From Sideroxydans lithotrophicus (lineage in GTDB: Bacteria; Pseudomonadota; Gammaproteobacteria; Burkholderiales; Gallionellaceae): 64,000 nucleotides of DNA. The translations under genes and the position numbers were made by a program. The stretch is from positions 248,001 to 312,000 of the forward strand of contig DYJI01000002.1 in assembly GCA_020723185.1 (NCBI GenBank). The letters run 5' to 3'. Below the pieces are notes generated by a model that saw only the letters and a list, made by a program, of their open reading frames with translations, was not told where the DNA came from and made no database searches. Of this stretch, positions 40,964-51,237 are shown one piece after another (within the stretch, counting starts at the first letter, position 1; each line of letters starts with the position of its first letter).

Positions 40964-42348
40964 TGGCCTCCTTTCGCAGCCAGCCGGTTCTTCAACCAGA
41001 GGGCATCGATACGCACATGTTTGATGAAGGTGCGGTTCCAGGTGTAGGCGAGATGGATGTCGCCGTTATGCGTCTGGATCATGTAGGGATAGGAGAACTC
41101 GAAATGGCAGTTCCCGCCACCCACCACCTTTGGACGCGCCGACTCGACATAGGGTGCCAGCGTTTGCGCATCCGCCTTGAGCAACAGAGGATCGCTGCTG
41201 CGCAGCAGTTTCTCCGTGACATCCAGGCAGACACCCTCGGACATCTCCATATCGCGCAGCACGTTCATCTCCTCCAGGCGGTGCAGCTCATGCCAGCTTG
41301 CGCCGCCGTCCTCCGACAGTTGCAGGCTCAACGATTCGCGGCCGTGCTGCTGGTCGTTCAAAACCGCCAGCAAGCGGCCGTCCTCCAGCGCCAGCGCGGT
41401 CAGCGCGGCATCGGGGTTGCGCATGGAATTCTTGTGCGGTGCCGCCCAATGGCGTCCGCCGTCGTCGGTCGTCATCACCACCACGCGCTTGTCCGCGTCC
41501 TTGCCGGAATAACGGTTGAGCACCAGCGCATCTTTCTCGCTGCGCACCAGCACCACCGGCTGCAAAGTACCTTGCCCGCCCGCTGCCAGACGCTGCTTGT
41601 CGATCACCTTGCCAGAATGGTCGAGGCGCAGGATCTCTGAGAACTTGCTGATGAACTCGTGGTACACCGGCAGGCCCATGGTGCCGTCGGCATAGAAGAA
41701 CGGCGCACCCTTGACCAGCGTGCTGATGTTGATGAACGGCGAAGTGACCAGACGGCGCGGCGCACTCCAGCTCTCGCCTTCATCGTTCGAGGTCATCAGC
41801 GTGATGGAGCTGCCGGCCCAGCCGCCCAGCGACACCGTCACATAGAACAGCCACAGCTCGCCGTTGGCCGCGCGTACCGCCACCGGATTGCCGACCTTGG
41901 CGATGTAGCGGTGCAGACCGAGCTGCGTGCTCTTGCGCCCCGCCACTTCATGCTCGCGCCACCAGGTGTTCGCGGTCGGGTCGTAGATGGCGCTGTTGAT
42001 GGTGACATCCGCCGCACCTTCGCGGCTGCCGGTGAACCAGAACGCGCGCAGACGGCCGTCCTTCAGTTCCACCAGCGAAGCGGCGTGGGTCGAGGTTAGC
42101 TGGCGGCTGGACACCAGATGCGCTTCCAGCTTGCCCATCACCACGCGCGGCTCGGGCGGTTCGGCACGGCGCCCGCGACGCTTCTTCGCCACCGGCGCGG
42201 GTGCAGGTTCGGCATCCAGCACCACCGGCTCCGGCAGGCGGAAATCGAAACCCAGTTGCCAGCTCGCGGCCTTGGACAAGGCCAGTGTGAACGCCGCCAG
42301 CACGAACGCCAACAGAGCGAGGCGCTTATATTTCCCCATCAACGACAC
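40960..42348 (-). CDS. BNR/Asp-box (sialidase-like) exported propeller protein
   Basis: A 462-aa protein with an N-terminal membrane segment (about 9-28), a Pro/Ala/Arg-rich linker (about 40-68), and a six-blade propeller with at least three Asp boxes (SNDEGESW, TTDDGGRHW, LSEDGGASW). Its beginning SSRQLTSTHAASLVELKDGRLRAFWFTGSREGA matches bacterial sialidase-like exo-enzymes. True sialidase activity is not shown by the sequence. It sits among glycan-synthesis genes. Confidence 0.8.
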   Translation of the reverse strand: MSLMGKYKRLALLAFVLAAFTLALSKAASWQLGFDFRLPEPVVLDAEPAPAPVAKKRRGRRAEPPEPRVVMGKLEAHLVSSRQLTSTHAASLVELKDGRLRAFWFTGSREGAADVTINSAIYDPTANTWWREHEVAGRKSTQLGLHRYIAKVGNPVAVRAANGELWLFYVTVSLGGWAGSSITLMTSNDEGESWSAPRRLVTSPFINISTLVKGAPFFYADGTMGLPVYHEFISKFSEILRLDHSGKVIDKQRLAAGGQGTLQPVVLVRSEKDALVLNRYSGKDADKRVVVMTTDDGGRHWAAPHKNSMRNPDAALTALALEDGRLLAVLNDQQHGRESLSLQLSEDGGASWHELHRLEEMNVLRDMEMSEGVCLDVTEKLLRSSDPLLLKADAQTLAPYVESARPKVVGGGNCHFEFSYPYMIQTHNGDIHLAYTWNRTFIKHVRIDALWLKNRLAAKGGQ

Positions 42349-44057
42349 CCTTCCTCATTCTGCGCTCCCTCTCCGTTGCCCGCCGGGGCACGCAGCAGCC
42401 ATTCGCGCACGAACAGTTGCTGCATCACGTCGCCGCCCAGCATGGCTTTGATCTCCGCATCGTTATGCCGGCCGCGTATCTCCAGACGGGAACCGATCAC
42501 TTCACATTCATCACAGGGCTTGTCCTGCAAAGGAAACTGCACCGCGAATAGCGCGTAGTGCGCTTTCAGTTCATCCACCGGCACCGGCGGCTGCGCATGG
42601 TAACCGTGAATGCGCGCTGCGGGCAGCAGGAATCGATAGTCTTCCCAACTGGCGCGGAAATCGCATGGCACCCACACATCATGGTCCTGCGTCGCCTGCT
42701 GTGCGGCCGCATCGTAACGGCCCGCCGCGCCGTCGAAGGGACGCAGGAACATGGCGAGCACGAGCAAGGTCAGCAAGGCCACGACTGAGGTCAGGCCGCG
42801 CGTCCAGCGTTTCGCATAGATCGCCAGGGCGACAAGCACAGCAGTGAAGATCAGTACTGCCCAGAACAGCCTGTCGTACAAACCGCCCATCTGCGCTTCC
42901 AGGTTGTACGCGAGCCAGCCGAACAAGGCGAGCACCGCGACCGAGGCCAGCAGGCTGGCAAAGAACGCGGCGCGCGGGATGCGTTGCCAGTTCAACGCAA
43001 GCAGCAAAGCCACGCCCGGCATGGCATCGAGCAGGTAGCGCGCCGAACGCTGGCTGGGGATGGCGAAGATCACGAACAGGGCTATCATCCACATCCACAA
43101 CAGGCGCTCTTCGTCGCTCATGCGATAGCGTCGTTGCCAGGCGATGACGAACAATGCCATCACCGGAAAGGCGAGCAGGCCGGCGTTGAGCGGATAGCCG
43201 AGCAGCAGCACCCAAACGCTGCTGCCGCCCCACAGCAGTTTCGCCCAGTAGCTGCCGCCGTGCGGGTCGAACTTTCCGGCGTTCTCGCCCAGCACGAACT
43301 CCTGCCACACCGCCTGCGGATCGGGATCGAGCGCGAACCACAGCGCGAACAGCCCCAGCGCTACCACGCCGACGATCACCAGCTTCATCACATCGTGCAA
43401 CAGGAAGGGGCGCAGGCGATAGCTGCGCTGGCTCAGATACCACCAGCTCAGCGCGATGCCGACCGGCGCGAGCAGCGCGAACGATTTATACAGCAGGCCG
43501 ATGCCGGTAAAGACACCGAGCAACAGCGGAACGGCGATGCGCGAATCGAAAGCGCGCTCGCGCCAGTACAGCAGAGTGAAGAACGGCAGGAACAGCCAGA
43601 ACGTCTCGGCCGGATTGACCAGATAGGGACGCCCGAAACGGTAGGTGCTGAAGAAGGCGAGGAAGGCCAGCGCCGCCGTCGCGCCCACCACGCACTCGCC
43701 GCCCAGCTTGCGCCCGAGCAGGAACACCAGCCAGGCGGTGAGCAATGTGTAGAGCACGCTGGGATAGCGGAGATGCCAGCGGTCCCATTCCGTCGCCCAT
43801 TCAGTAGAGAGGATGCCCTGCCAGAACAGCAGCGGCGGTTTGGTGTTGCGCATGTTGTCCAGATTCGACTGCAATGGCAGCCAGTCGCCGCTTTGCGCGG
43901 TCAAATGCGTGATATGTGCATACACGTTCTCGTCGCCGTTGCGCGGAATGTGCAGACCATCAAGCGCGTAGAAGTAGACGAACACGGCCAGTGCCACAGC
44001 CGCCAGGTATTGCAGCGGACGCGATTCGGCAAGATGTCTCATCGGGTCGCGCAACAT
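42339..44057 (-). CDS. Glycosyltransferase family 39 / ArnT-like membrane protein
   Basis: A 572-aa polytopic glycosyltransferase. The N-terminus carries the catalytic loop motif DGLHIPRNGDENVYAHI (Asp-Glu) typical of PMT/ArnT-like enzymes that use polyprenyl-linked sugars, followed by PPLLFWQGI and about 11-12 helices, and a periplasmic C-terminal domain. It follows gtrA by 1 nt and overlaps the propeller gene by 10 nt. Likely modifies lipid A or another surface glycan. Confidence 0.85.
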   Translation of the reverse strand: MLRDPMRHLAESRPLQYLAAVALAVFVYFYALDGLHIPRNGDENVYAHITHLTAQSGDWLPLQSNLDNMRNTKPPLLFWQGILSTEWATEWDRWHLRYPSVLYTLLTAWLVFLLGRKLGGECVVGATAALAFLAFFSTYRFGRPYLVNPAETFWLFLPFFTLLYWRERAFDSRIAVPLLLGVFTGIGLLYKSFALLAPVGIALSWWYLSQRSYRLRPFLLHDVMKLVIVGVVALGLFALWFALDPDPQAVWQEFVLGENAGKFDPHGGSYWAKLLWGGSSVWVLLLGYPLNAGLLAFPVMALFVIAWQRRYRMSDEERLLWMWMIALFVIFAIPSQRSARYLLDAMPGVALLLALNWQRIPRAAFFASLLASVAVLALFGWLAYNLEAQMGGLYDRLFWAVLIFTAVLVALAIYAKRWTRGLTSVVALLTLLVLAMFLRPFDGAAGRYDAAAQQATQDHDVWVPCDFRASWEDYRFLLPAARIHGYHAQPPVPVDELKAHYALFAVQFPLQDKPCDECEVIGSRLEIRGRHNDAEIKAMLGGDVMQQLFVREWLLRAPAGNGEGAQNEEGCR

Positions 44058-44058
44058 G

Positions 44059-44562
44059 TCAGTCGTGGCGTTGTCGTGCAGCCGCCGCCTTGAGCTTTAA
44101 GCGGCCGAATGTCCAGATGTCGTTGAGCAGGAAGTTGATCACGCTGGTGACACCGATGGCGATGAAGTTGGCGATCAGGTAATAGACGTGCGGTGCCAGC
44201 AGGTTGGTGAACATGAACTGCAGGGCGATGCTCACGCCGCAGGCCAGCGTGTATTGGCCGAACTGCACGATCCACGGGCGGTGCTGATATTGCACGCGAT
44301 CACGCCAGGTCCACAGCCTGTTCCAGAAGAAATTGTTCAGTGTCGCCAGGAAGATCGCCACGGATAGCGAGACATTGAGCAGCACCCAGTCGACCTGCCC
44401 CGCCACGCTCTGCACATGGAAGACATGCTCTTGCATGACATACAGCGCCCCCTGGTTGACCACGATACCGGACACGCCGACGGTGCCGAACTTGAGGAAG
44501 CGCAGGGAGAAGATGCGCCGCAGCAGCGAAGCGGTGCGCATGCGGAGCTTGAACGGCGTCAT
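44059..44562 (-). CDS. GtrA-family membrane protein
   Basis: A 167-aa protein with four predicted helices and the GtrA pattern (LRFLKFGTVGVSGIVVNQGALY; LATLNNFFWNRLWTWRD; NFLLNDIWTFGR). GtrA proteins help move undecaprenyl-linked sugars across the inner membrane. The ATG at 44562 overlaps the heptosyltransferase stop. It would supply lipid-linked sugar to the neighbouring GT39 enzyme. Confidence 0.87.
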   Translation of the reverse strand: MTPFKLRMRTASLLRRIFSLRFLKFGTVGVSGIVVNQGALYVMQEHVFHVQSVAGQVDWVLLNVSLSVAIFLATLNNFFWNRLWTWRDRVQYQHRPWIVQFGQYTLACGVSIALQFMFTNLLAPHVYYLIANFIAIGVTSVINFLLNDIWTFGRLKLKAAAARQRHD

Positions 44563-45776
44563 GCGACCGGTTGCTCCTGCAGCAGTTCGCGAGCGCGCGC
44601 CAATACTTGAGCAGGGGTGATGCGTTTCAGACACTGGTTGTCCCCGTCGCAGGGCGAGTTGCGGTGGTTATACGCCGTCAGGCAGGGCGAGCAAGACAGG
44701 CCGGTAAACAAGCAATGGATGTTGGGCGCCAGCGGGCTGTACAGCGCGGGCGTCTCGGGGCCGAAGAACACCAGCGTCGGCAGCGAAGTGAGCGCGGCGA
44801 ACTGGCCGGGACCGCCGTCGTTGGTCACCAGCAGCACTGCGCGCTGGAACACTGCCAGCAGATGGCGCACGTTGCGCGTGTAGCCGGTGAGGTCTATGCA
44901 ATGCTCGTGTTTGCAATGCGCGACGATGCGCTTGGCCAGCGGCTTGGCATCGGGCAGACCGATCAGGCCGACCACATAACCATCGCCCAGCAAAGCATCG
45001 CAAAGTTGCTCGTAATACTCAGGCGGCCAGGCACGGATGGGCAGGATGCCGCCGTCGGGATAGACCAGCACCAGCTTCCGGCCGCCCAGCACGGGGAAAT
45101 CCCGCTCCAGTTGCGCGATCTCGCGCGCCACTTCGCCGTCCTCGAACTTCAGCAGCGGCGGTGCGCCGACCGCTTCCGGCACGCGCTTGGCGATAGGACG
45201 GCCCTTCGACTCTATGGCCTCGACCATGGTCAGGAACTGCTGCGACAGATGCTGATAGGGGTTGTACATCACCTTGCGGTTCATGAAGGAACCGCGGTAC
45301 AGGCCTTCCTGGGTGTGCGGTTCGAACCCCACGCGCACCCTGGCGCCGGACAGGTAGGAGAAGATGCTGCTGATGCGCGTGAACAGCTCGCAGTCGATCA
45401 CCACGTCGAGATCCAGCGCACGCATCCTGCGGATGGCTTGCAGGCTGTCGCCGGCGAATTCGCCCAGCGCCTTGTCGTTGAGGGTGATGACGTTCTCCTT
45501 CGGCATCACGCCCTGCAGGTCGAGCACCTCACGGTTCTTGCGGAACATCAGCATATACAACTCGGCATCCGGATAGCGGCGCTTGAGTTCGGCGAACATG
45601 GGCTGCGCCAGCACCAGGCTGCCCATCTCGGACAGCAGCACGATGAGGATGCGCTTGGGCTGGGATACCGTGGCAGGTGCGACGAACGCCGACTTCAGCC
45701 GCTCATAGAGCGACAGGGCTGCGCAAATGGGTACTCCGGCCAGCCGGTCGACGGCTCTCTGGAAATCGATGTTCAA
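44559..45776 (-). CDS. Glycosyltransferase family 9 (heptosyltransferase-like)
   Basis: A 405-aa GT9 protein: ILIVLLSEMGSLVLAQPMFAELKRRYP in the N-terminal Rossmann domain and LVTNDGGPGQFAALTSLPTLVFFGPETPALY in the C-terminal nucleotide-sugar domain. A Cys-rich tail (CLFTGLSCSPCLTAYNHRNSPC) could bind a metal. The start is a TTG at 45776 (MNIDFQRAVDRLAG), judged by the usual N-terminus; the remainder of the long ORF (to 47312) is antisense shadow of the kinase gene. Confidence 0.82.
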   Translation of the reverse strand: MNIDFQRAVDRLAGVPICAALSLYERLKSAFVAPATVSQPKRILIVLLSEMGSLVLAQPMFAELKRRYPDAELYMLMFRKNREVLDLQGVMPKENVITLNDKALGEFAGDSLQAIRRMRALDLDVVIDCELFTRISSIFSYLSGARVRVGFEPHTQEGLYRGSFMNRKVMYNPYQHLSQQFLTMVEAIESKGRPIAKRVPEAVGAPPLLKFEDGEVAREIAQLERDFPVLGGRKLVLVYPDGGILPIRAWPPEYYEQLCDALLGDGYVVGLIGLPDAKPLAKRIVAHCKHEHCIDLTGYTRNVRHLLAVFQRAVLLVTNDGGPGQFAALTSLPTLVFFGPETPALYSPLAPNIHCLFTGLSCSPCLTAYNHRNSPCDGDNQCLKRITPAQVLARARELLQEQPVA

Positions 45777-45911
45777 TGGATGGTCCCATGCTTGGAAAAA
45801 ACCGAATGCGGCATGACCGGCATTCGGTGCCGTGGAATTATCGGCTAAAGCGCCAACCTGGACAAGCTGGCAGGCTGTTCGCGCTTCCCCTCTTGGTGTA
45901 AATTGCCGCGC

Positions 45912-47219
45912 ATGGACGCAGCCACCACATCCCCGCAGACCACCCAGCCGCCCGCCTTCCTTGGCAACTACCGCATCCTGCGCATGATCGGCCACGGCGC
46001 GACCAGCGATGTGTTCCTCGGGTTCGACCCGTTCAACAAGCGCGAAGTCGCGATCAAGGTCATCAAACAATCCTTCCTCGAAGACACGCGCAACGGACGC
46101 CAGAACCGCAAGCATCTGCAGAACGAGGCCGCACTGGCCGGCACGCTGAACCACCCGCACATCGTCGATATCTATGAGGCGGTGATCGCCGACGACATCA
46201 GTTATATCGCGATGGAGTTCGTACCCGGCGGCACGCTGGAACAGCATATCCGCTCCGACAACCTTCTGCCGCTGGATGCGGTCGTGGAGCGCATGTACGA
46301 ATGCTGCCGCGCGCTCAACTATGCGCAATACAACGGCGTCATCCACCGCGACATCAAGCCGGCCAACCTGCTGCTGACCGCGGACGGGCACGTCAAGATC
46401 TCCGACCTCGGCGCGGCAGTGCGCATGGACATCGAACAGACACAGAGCAACGTCGGCTCGCCCAACTACATGTCGCCGGAACAGGTGCGCGGCGAATCGC
46501 TGTCGCACCTGACCGATATCTATTCGCTGGGCGTGGTGATGTACCGACTGCTCACCGGTCATTCTCCCTACAGCCCGAAGAATCTGGCGCACCTGTACCA
46601 GCAGATCATGAACGAGATGCCGCCAATGCCGACCTCCCTGCGCAAGGACCTGCCGCCGCAGCTGGAACGCATCGTGATGCGCGCGCTGCAGAAGAAGCCT
46701 GAGGACCGCTATGCCAGCTGGCGCGAGTTCGGCGACGAGTTGGCTGCACTCGGCCATTTCGAGAAAAGCGACCTCGAGGTGGCCGAGAACGAAAAGTTCA
46801 AGATCCTGCGCAAGATGAAGTTCTTCAGTGACTTCAGCGATCTGGAACTGTGGGAGGTGCTGCGCATCGCCGAGTGGCACAAGCAGCCGGAGAAGACAGT
46901 GCTGATGCGCGAGAACGAGATGAGCGACGCCATCTATTTCATCATCGACGGCAGTGTCAGCGTCACGCGCGGCTCGCGCCTGCTGATCGCCCTGCGCGGT
47001 GGCGACTGCTGCGGCGAGATGGCCTACATCCGCGGCAAACAGCTGCCGCGCTCGGCTACGGTCACCGCCAACACCGAGATCTCGGTGATGAAGCTCGACC
47101 CGCAACAGATCGCGCAACTTTCCGACAGTTGCCAGGGGCATTTCAATCAGGCCTTCCTTTACGTGCTGGCCGAACGCCTGCGCTTGGCGGATGAACGCAT
47201 CTCGCGTCTGGTCAGTTAG
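45912..47219 (+). CDS. Ser/Thr protein kinase fused to a cyclic-nucleotide-binding domain
   Basis: A 435-aa soluble protein. The N-terminal kinase domain (about 18-285) has GHGATSDVFLG, VAIKVIK, HRDIKPANLL, DLGAAV (in place of DFG) and SPEQV; the HRD and Asp of DLG are kept, so activity is plausible. The C-terminal domain (about 305-425) is a cNMP-binding jelly roll (FSDLELWEVLRIAEW, GGDCCGEMAYIRGKQLPRSATV). The combination suggests second-messenger control of the kinase. Start ATG 45912 is preferred over TTG 45903; the ribosome site is weak. Confidence 0.88.
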   Translation: MDAATTSPQTTQPPAFLGNYRILRMIGHGATSDVFLGFDPFNKREVAIKVIKQSFLEDTRNGRQNRKHLQNEAALAGTLNHPHIVDIYEAVIADDISYIAMEFVPGGTLEQHIRSDNLLPLDAVVERMYECCRALNYAQYNGVIHRDIKPANLLLTADGHVKISDLGAAVRMDIEQTQSNVGSPNYMSPEQVRGESLSHLTDIYSLGVVMYRLLTGHSPYSPKNLAHLYQQIMNEMPPMPTSLRKDLPPQLERIVMRALQKKPEDRYASWREFGDELAALGHFEKSDLEVAENEKFKILRKMKFFSDFSDLELWEVLRIAEWHKQPEKTVLMRENEMSDAIYFIIDGSVSVTRGSRLLIALRGGDCCGEMAYIRGKQLPRSATVTANTEISVMKLDPQQIAQLSDSCQGHFNQAFLYVLAERLRLADERISRLVS

Positions 47220-47249
47220 AATCGCGTCCTTTTTAAGGAGGAACATGTC

Positions 47250-47636
47250 ATGGCACAAAAGACCATCATACAAACGCCCGACGCACCTGCCGCCATCGGC
47301 ACCTACTCGCAAGCGGTGCGCGTCAACGACACCGTGTATCTGTCGGGCCAGATCGGGTTAGACCCGATCAGCATGCAGATGGTGGACGGCATCGAAGAGC
47401 AGATCCACCGTGTGTTCCAGAACCTGCGTGCGGTCGCCAATGCCGCCGGCGGCAGCCTGGACGACGTGGTCAAGCTCAATATCTTCCTCACTGACCTGAT
47501 CCACTTCGCCAAGGTCAACGAGATCATGGCGAGCTACTTCCGCCAGCCCTACCCGGCACGCGCTGCCGTCGGCGTCGCCACCCTGCCGCGAGGCGCGCTG
47601 GTGGAAGCGGACGGGGTGCTCGTACTGCAGGATTGA
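47250..47636 (+). CDS. ridA: RidA family enamine/imine deaminase
   Basis: A 128-aa Rid/YER057c/UK114 protein. It has the catalytic Arg in [25 protein letters not shown] and the opening [27 protein letters not shown]. RidA hydrolyses reactive 2-aminoacrylate. It has a strong AAGGAGGA site and overlaps recG (TTGA). Confidence 0.94.
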   Translation: MAQKTIIQTPDAPAAIGTYSQAVRVNDTVYLSGQIGLDPISMQMVDGIEEQIHRVFQNLRAVANAAGGSLDDVVKLNIFLTDLIHFAKVNEIMASYFRQPYPARAAVGVATLPRGALVEADGVLVLQD

Positions 47637-49660
47637 GCCAGCCGCTGAAAATCGCGCCGGCCACGCTGGCCAAACTGGCCAAGCTCGGCATCCATCACCG
47701 TACCGACCTGCTGCTGCATCTGCCGCTGCGCTACGAGGACGAGACGCATATCACGCCCATCGGCGAAGCGCTACCGGGGGAGACGGTGCAGGTGCAGGGC
47801 GAGGTCACGCATTGCGAAGTGATGTTCCGCCCGCGCCGCACGCTGGTGTGCCGCATCCAGCAGGGCAGCGACGAACTCACGCTGCGCTTCCTGAATTTCT
47901 ACCCCAGCCAGCAGAAACAACTCGCGGTCGGCAAGACCATCCGCGCCATCGGCGAGGTGCGCGGCGGATTCTTCGGGCTGGAGATGGTGCACCCGAAATG
48001 CAAGGCCGTGGACGAAGACACGCCGCTGCCACAAAGCCTGTCGCCGGTATACCCGACCACCGCAGGGCTGTCGCAGACCGTATTGCGCAAGCTGATCGCC
48101 AACGCACTGGAAAGCATCCCGCTCAGCGACACGCTGCCCGCTGCATTGATCGAGCGCCTGGCACTCGCCGACTTCGCCGACAGCCTGCGCCTGCTGCATA
48201 GCCCCACGCCAGACATCTCCGCCGCCACGCTGGAGAAGCGCAGCCACCGCGCATGGCGACGCATCAAGTTCGACGAGTTGCTGGCGCAGCAACTGTCGAT
48301 GCGCGTACATCACCGCGAACGCAGCAAACGCGCCGCCCCCGCCCTGCCCGCACACGACAAGCTCACGCATGTCCTGCTCGACAAGCTGCCGTTCCGGCTC
48401 ACCGGCGCGCAACAGAAAGTGTGGCGCGAGATCGTGCACGACCTGTCGCAATCGCACCCCATGCAGCGCCTGTTGCTGGGTGACGTGGGCAGTGGCAAGA
48501 CCATCGTCGCCGCACTGGCCGCCCTGCAGGCGATAGAGAACGGCTATCAGATCGCGTTCATGGCGCCGACCGAGATATTGGCCGAGCAGCATTATCTGAA
48601 GCTGCACGAATGGCTGACGCCGCTAGGCATTGCACCGGTGTGGCTGTCCGGCAGCCTGAAGAAGAAGGCCAAGACCGAGGCCGCCGCGCGCATCGCATCG
48701 GGTGATACCCTGCTCGCCATCGGCACGCACGCGCTGTTCCAGAAGGATGTCGAGTTCCACAAACTCGGACTCGCCATCATCGACGAGCAGCACAAGTTCG
48801 GCGTGCAGCAACGGCTGGCGTTGCGCAACAAGGGCAAGGAACCGCACCAGTTGATGATGAGCGCCACGCCCATCCCGCGCACACTGGCCATGAGCTATTA
48901 CGCCGACCTCGACGTGTCGGTGATCGACGAACTGCCGCCGGGGCGCACACCCATCGTCACCAAACTGGTGAGCGATGCACGACGCGAAGAAGTGTTCGAG
49001 CGCGTGCGTACCGCCTGCCTTTCGGGGCGACAAGCGTACTGGGTATGCCCCTTGATCGACGAGAGTGAGGCGCTGCAATTGCAGACCGCACTGGAAACGC
49101 ACGCCACACTGACCGAGACATTCCCCGAGCTGCGCATCGGACTCGCCCACGGCAAGTTGAACAGCGAGGAGAAAGCCGCCACCATGGCCGCCTTCAAATC
49201 AGGCGAACTGCAACTGCTGGTCGCCACCACGGTGATCGAGGTCGGCGTGGACGTGCCCAATGCCAGCCTGATGGTGATCGACCACGCCGAGCGCATGGGG
49301 CTGGCGCAACTGCACCAGTTGCGCGGCCGTGTGGGACGCGGCGCGGCGGAGAGCATGTGCGTGCTGCTGTTCCAGCAGCCGCTGTCGGAGCTCGCGCGCG
49401 AACGCCTGCGCGTCATCTACGAGAACACGGACGGCTTCATCATCGCGCAGCAGGACTTACAATTGCGCGGCCCCGGCGAACTGCTGGGCGCGCGCCAGAG
49501 CGGCGTGGCGATGCTGCGCTTCGCCGACATCAGTGAAGACGAAGAGCTGCTGGATATGGCGCGCGAGATCGCTGAAGAACTGCTGCGCGACCACCCGGAC
49601 GCGGCATGCGCGCATTTACAAAGATGGATGGCGAACAAGCATGACTTCCTGCAAGTCTGA
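47633..49660 (+). CDS. recG: RecG, ATP-dependent DNA helicase
   Basis: A 675-aa branch-migration helicase. It has an N-terminal wedge (OB) domain, Walker A GDVGSGKT (about 283), [13 protein letters not shown] (motif II), [11 protein letters not shown] and the motif VI region [12 protein letters not shown]. Length fits RecG. The start is a TTG at 47633 overlapping the ridA stop. Confidence 0.95.
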   Translation: MSQPLKIAPATLAKLAKLGIHHRTDLLLHLPLRYEDETHITPIGEALPGETVQVQGEVTHCEVMFRPRRTLVCRIQQGSDELTLRFLNFYPSQQKQLAVGKTIRAIGEVRGGFFGLEMVHPKCKAVDEDTPLPQSLSPVYPTTAGLSQTVLRKLIANALESIPLSDTLPAALIERLALADFADSLRLLHSPTPDISAATLEKRSHRAWRRIKFDELLAQQLSMRVHHRERSKRAAPALPAHDKLTHVLLDKLPFRLTGAQQKVWREIVHDLSQSHPMQRLLLGDVGSGKTIVAALAALQAIENGYQIAFMAPTEILAEQHYLKLHEWLTPLGIAPVWLSGSLKKKAKTEAAARIASGDTLLAIGTHALFQKDVEFHKLGLAIIDEQHKFGVQQRLALRNKGKEPHQLMMSATPIPRTLAMSYYADLDVSVIDELPPGRTPIVTKLVSDARREEVFERVRTACLSGRQAYWVCPLIDESEALQLQTALETHATLTETFPELRIGLAHGKLNSEEKAATMAAFKSGELQLLVATTVIEVGVDVPNASLMVIDHAERMGLAQLHQLRGRVGRGAAESMCVLLFQQPLSELARERLRVIYENTDGFIIAQQDLQLRGPGELLGARQSGVAMLRFADISEDEELLDMAREIAEELLRDHPDAACAHLQRWMANKHDFLQV

Positions 49661-50186
49661 TCCCTACTGGAACGGCAGCGCGCTGGGTTGCGGCACAGCC
49701 ATGCGCCCGTGGCTGAACGACCACGGCTCGCTCACTGCGCGCATCCAGCAGCGTTGCGCTCAGTTCGCGGTGCGCCCGGTGCGCAGCGGCCTCGCGCGCA
49801 TCGCCTGCGATGAAGCAGCCGTGCTGGGTATCGCACCGCATCGACTCGCGTATTCGCGCGAGGTGTTCCTGCATGCCGACGGTCAGCCAGTGGTGTTCGC
49901 GCACAGCGCCTGCCATGCCGACGACCTGCGCGGTGCCTGGCAGGCCATGAAGGGATTGGGCAACCGCTCGCTCGGCAGCCTGTTATTCACCCATCCGCTG
50001 GTCGTGCGCCACCCGCTGCACTTCGCCGCCCTGCGCCCACACCACCCGCTGTATCAAAGTGCCGTCTGTGCCATCGCCGCCCGCCCGGAAAGACTCTGGG
50101 CGCGCCGCTCGCTGTTCACCCTGCACGGCGCCCCGCTGCTGGTGACCGAAGTCTTTCTGCCCGAGATATTGAAGCTCAAGCGCTGA
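49641..50186 (+). CDS. ubiC: UbiC, chorismate pyruvate-lyase
   Basis: A 181-aa enzyme that makes 4-hydroxybenzoate, the first step of ubiquinone synthesis. Motifs RPWLNDHGSLTARI, REVFLHADGQPVVFAHSA, LGSLLFTHP and VTEVFLPEI are typical; the C-terminal Glu is active-site. The start overlaps the last 20 nt of recG. It precedes ubiA by 22 nt, forming the classical ubiCA pair. Confidence 0.93.
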   Translation: MTSCKSDPYWNGSALGCGTAMRPWLNDHGSLTARIQQRCAQFAVRPVRSGLARIACDEAAVLGIAPHRLAYSREVFLHADGQPVVFAHSACHADDLRGAWQAMKGLGNRSLGSLLFTHPLVVRHPLHFAALRPHHPLYQSAVCAIAARPERLWARRSLFTLHGAPLLVTEVFLPEILKLKR

Positions 50187-50208
50187 GTCGCTCGGGTAAA
50201 ATCCCGGC

Positions 50209-51072
50209 ATGGACCTTAAACAACGCCTCTCGCTCTACATCCAGCTCACCCGCCTGAACCGCCCCATCGGCATCCTGCTGTTGTTGTGGCCGACCTTGTG
50301 GGCGGTGTGGATCGCCGGTGCGGGCAGTCCGTCATTGCTCATCATCTTCATCTTTACGCTGGGCACGGTGCTGATGCGTTCCGCCGGATGTGCCATCAAC
50401 GACTATGCCGACCGTCACATCGACCTGCATGTGGAACGCACCCAGCATCGCCCGCTCACCAGCGGCAAGGTGAGCGAACGCGAGACGGTGTGGCTGGCGG
50501 TGATACTGGCGCTGCTCGCCTTCGCGCTCATCCTTCCACTCAACCCGCTCACATGGCTGCTGGCCTTCCCCGCTGTCTTCCTCGCCGCCAGCTACCCGTT
50601 CACAAAACGATTCTTCGCCATCCCGCAAGCCTACCTCGGCATCGCCTTCGGCTTCGGCATCCCCATGGCCTTCGCCGCACAGATCGGCCATGTGCCGCCG
50701 GCGGCTTGGGTGCTGCTGCTCGCCAACGTGTTCTGGGCCATCGCCTACGACACCGAATACGCCATGGTGGACCGCGATGACGACATCCATCTCGGCATCC
50801 ATTCCTCGGCATTACTGTTCGGAAGTTTCGATGTGGCGGCGGTGATGACGTGCTACGTCATCACACTGATCCTGCTGGCGCTGGCGGGTGTGATGGCCGG
50901 TCTGGGCTGGCTCTATTTCATCGGGCTGCTGGTCGCTGCAGGCATCGCGGTGCACCACTACACGCTGATCAGGGATCGCCAGCGCGAGGATTGCTTCAAG
51001 GCCTTCCTGCACAACAACTGGTTCGGGGCCGCGGTGTTCGTGGGCGTGGCGGGGGATTATCTGCTGCGGTGA
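50209..51072 (+). CDS. ubiA: UbiA, 4-hydroxybenzoate polyprenyltransferase
   Basis: A 287-aa polytopic membrane enzyme with both prenyl diphosphate/Mg motifs: [20 protein letters not shown] and [13 protein letters not shown]. It attaches the octaprenyl tail (from IspB) to 4-hydroxybenzoate (from UbiC). Confidence 0.95.
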   Translation: MDLKQRLSLYIQLTRLNRPIGILLLLWPTLWAVWIAGAGSPSLLIIFIFTLGTVLMRSAGCAINDYADRHIDLHVERTQHRPLTSGKVSERETVWLAVILALLAFALILPLNPLTWLLAFPAVFLAASYPFTKRFFAIPQAYLGIAFGFGIPMAFAAQIGHVPPAAWVLLLANVFWAIAYDTEYAMVDRDDDIHLGIHSSALLFGSFDVAAVMTCYVITLILLALAGVMAGLGWLYFIGLLVAAGIAVHHYTLIRDRQREDCFKAFLHNNWFGAAVFVGVAGDYLLR

Positions 51073-51237
51073 CAGGCAGGACCATTCATCCGGTGCAATG
51101 GCTGTTGCCAATTGCGCCCACCTTTCTTACAAGCTACGCAACATCCACGCAATATTTGGGCTACGGCGTAACATGGCGCAAGCGCCATATTAGCCTTCAC
51201 CGGAAGAACGCCAGAATTTCCGTGGGCGATCGTTCAC

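Noticed and set aside
42984-44093. 369-aa plus-strand ORF opposite the GT39 gene
   Set aside because: Gln/His/Arg-rich shadow; membrane protein on the other strand is clear.
45777-47312. N-terminal extension of the GT9 protein to 917 aa
   Set aside because: The extra half is antisense to the kinase and has no GT9 homology.
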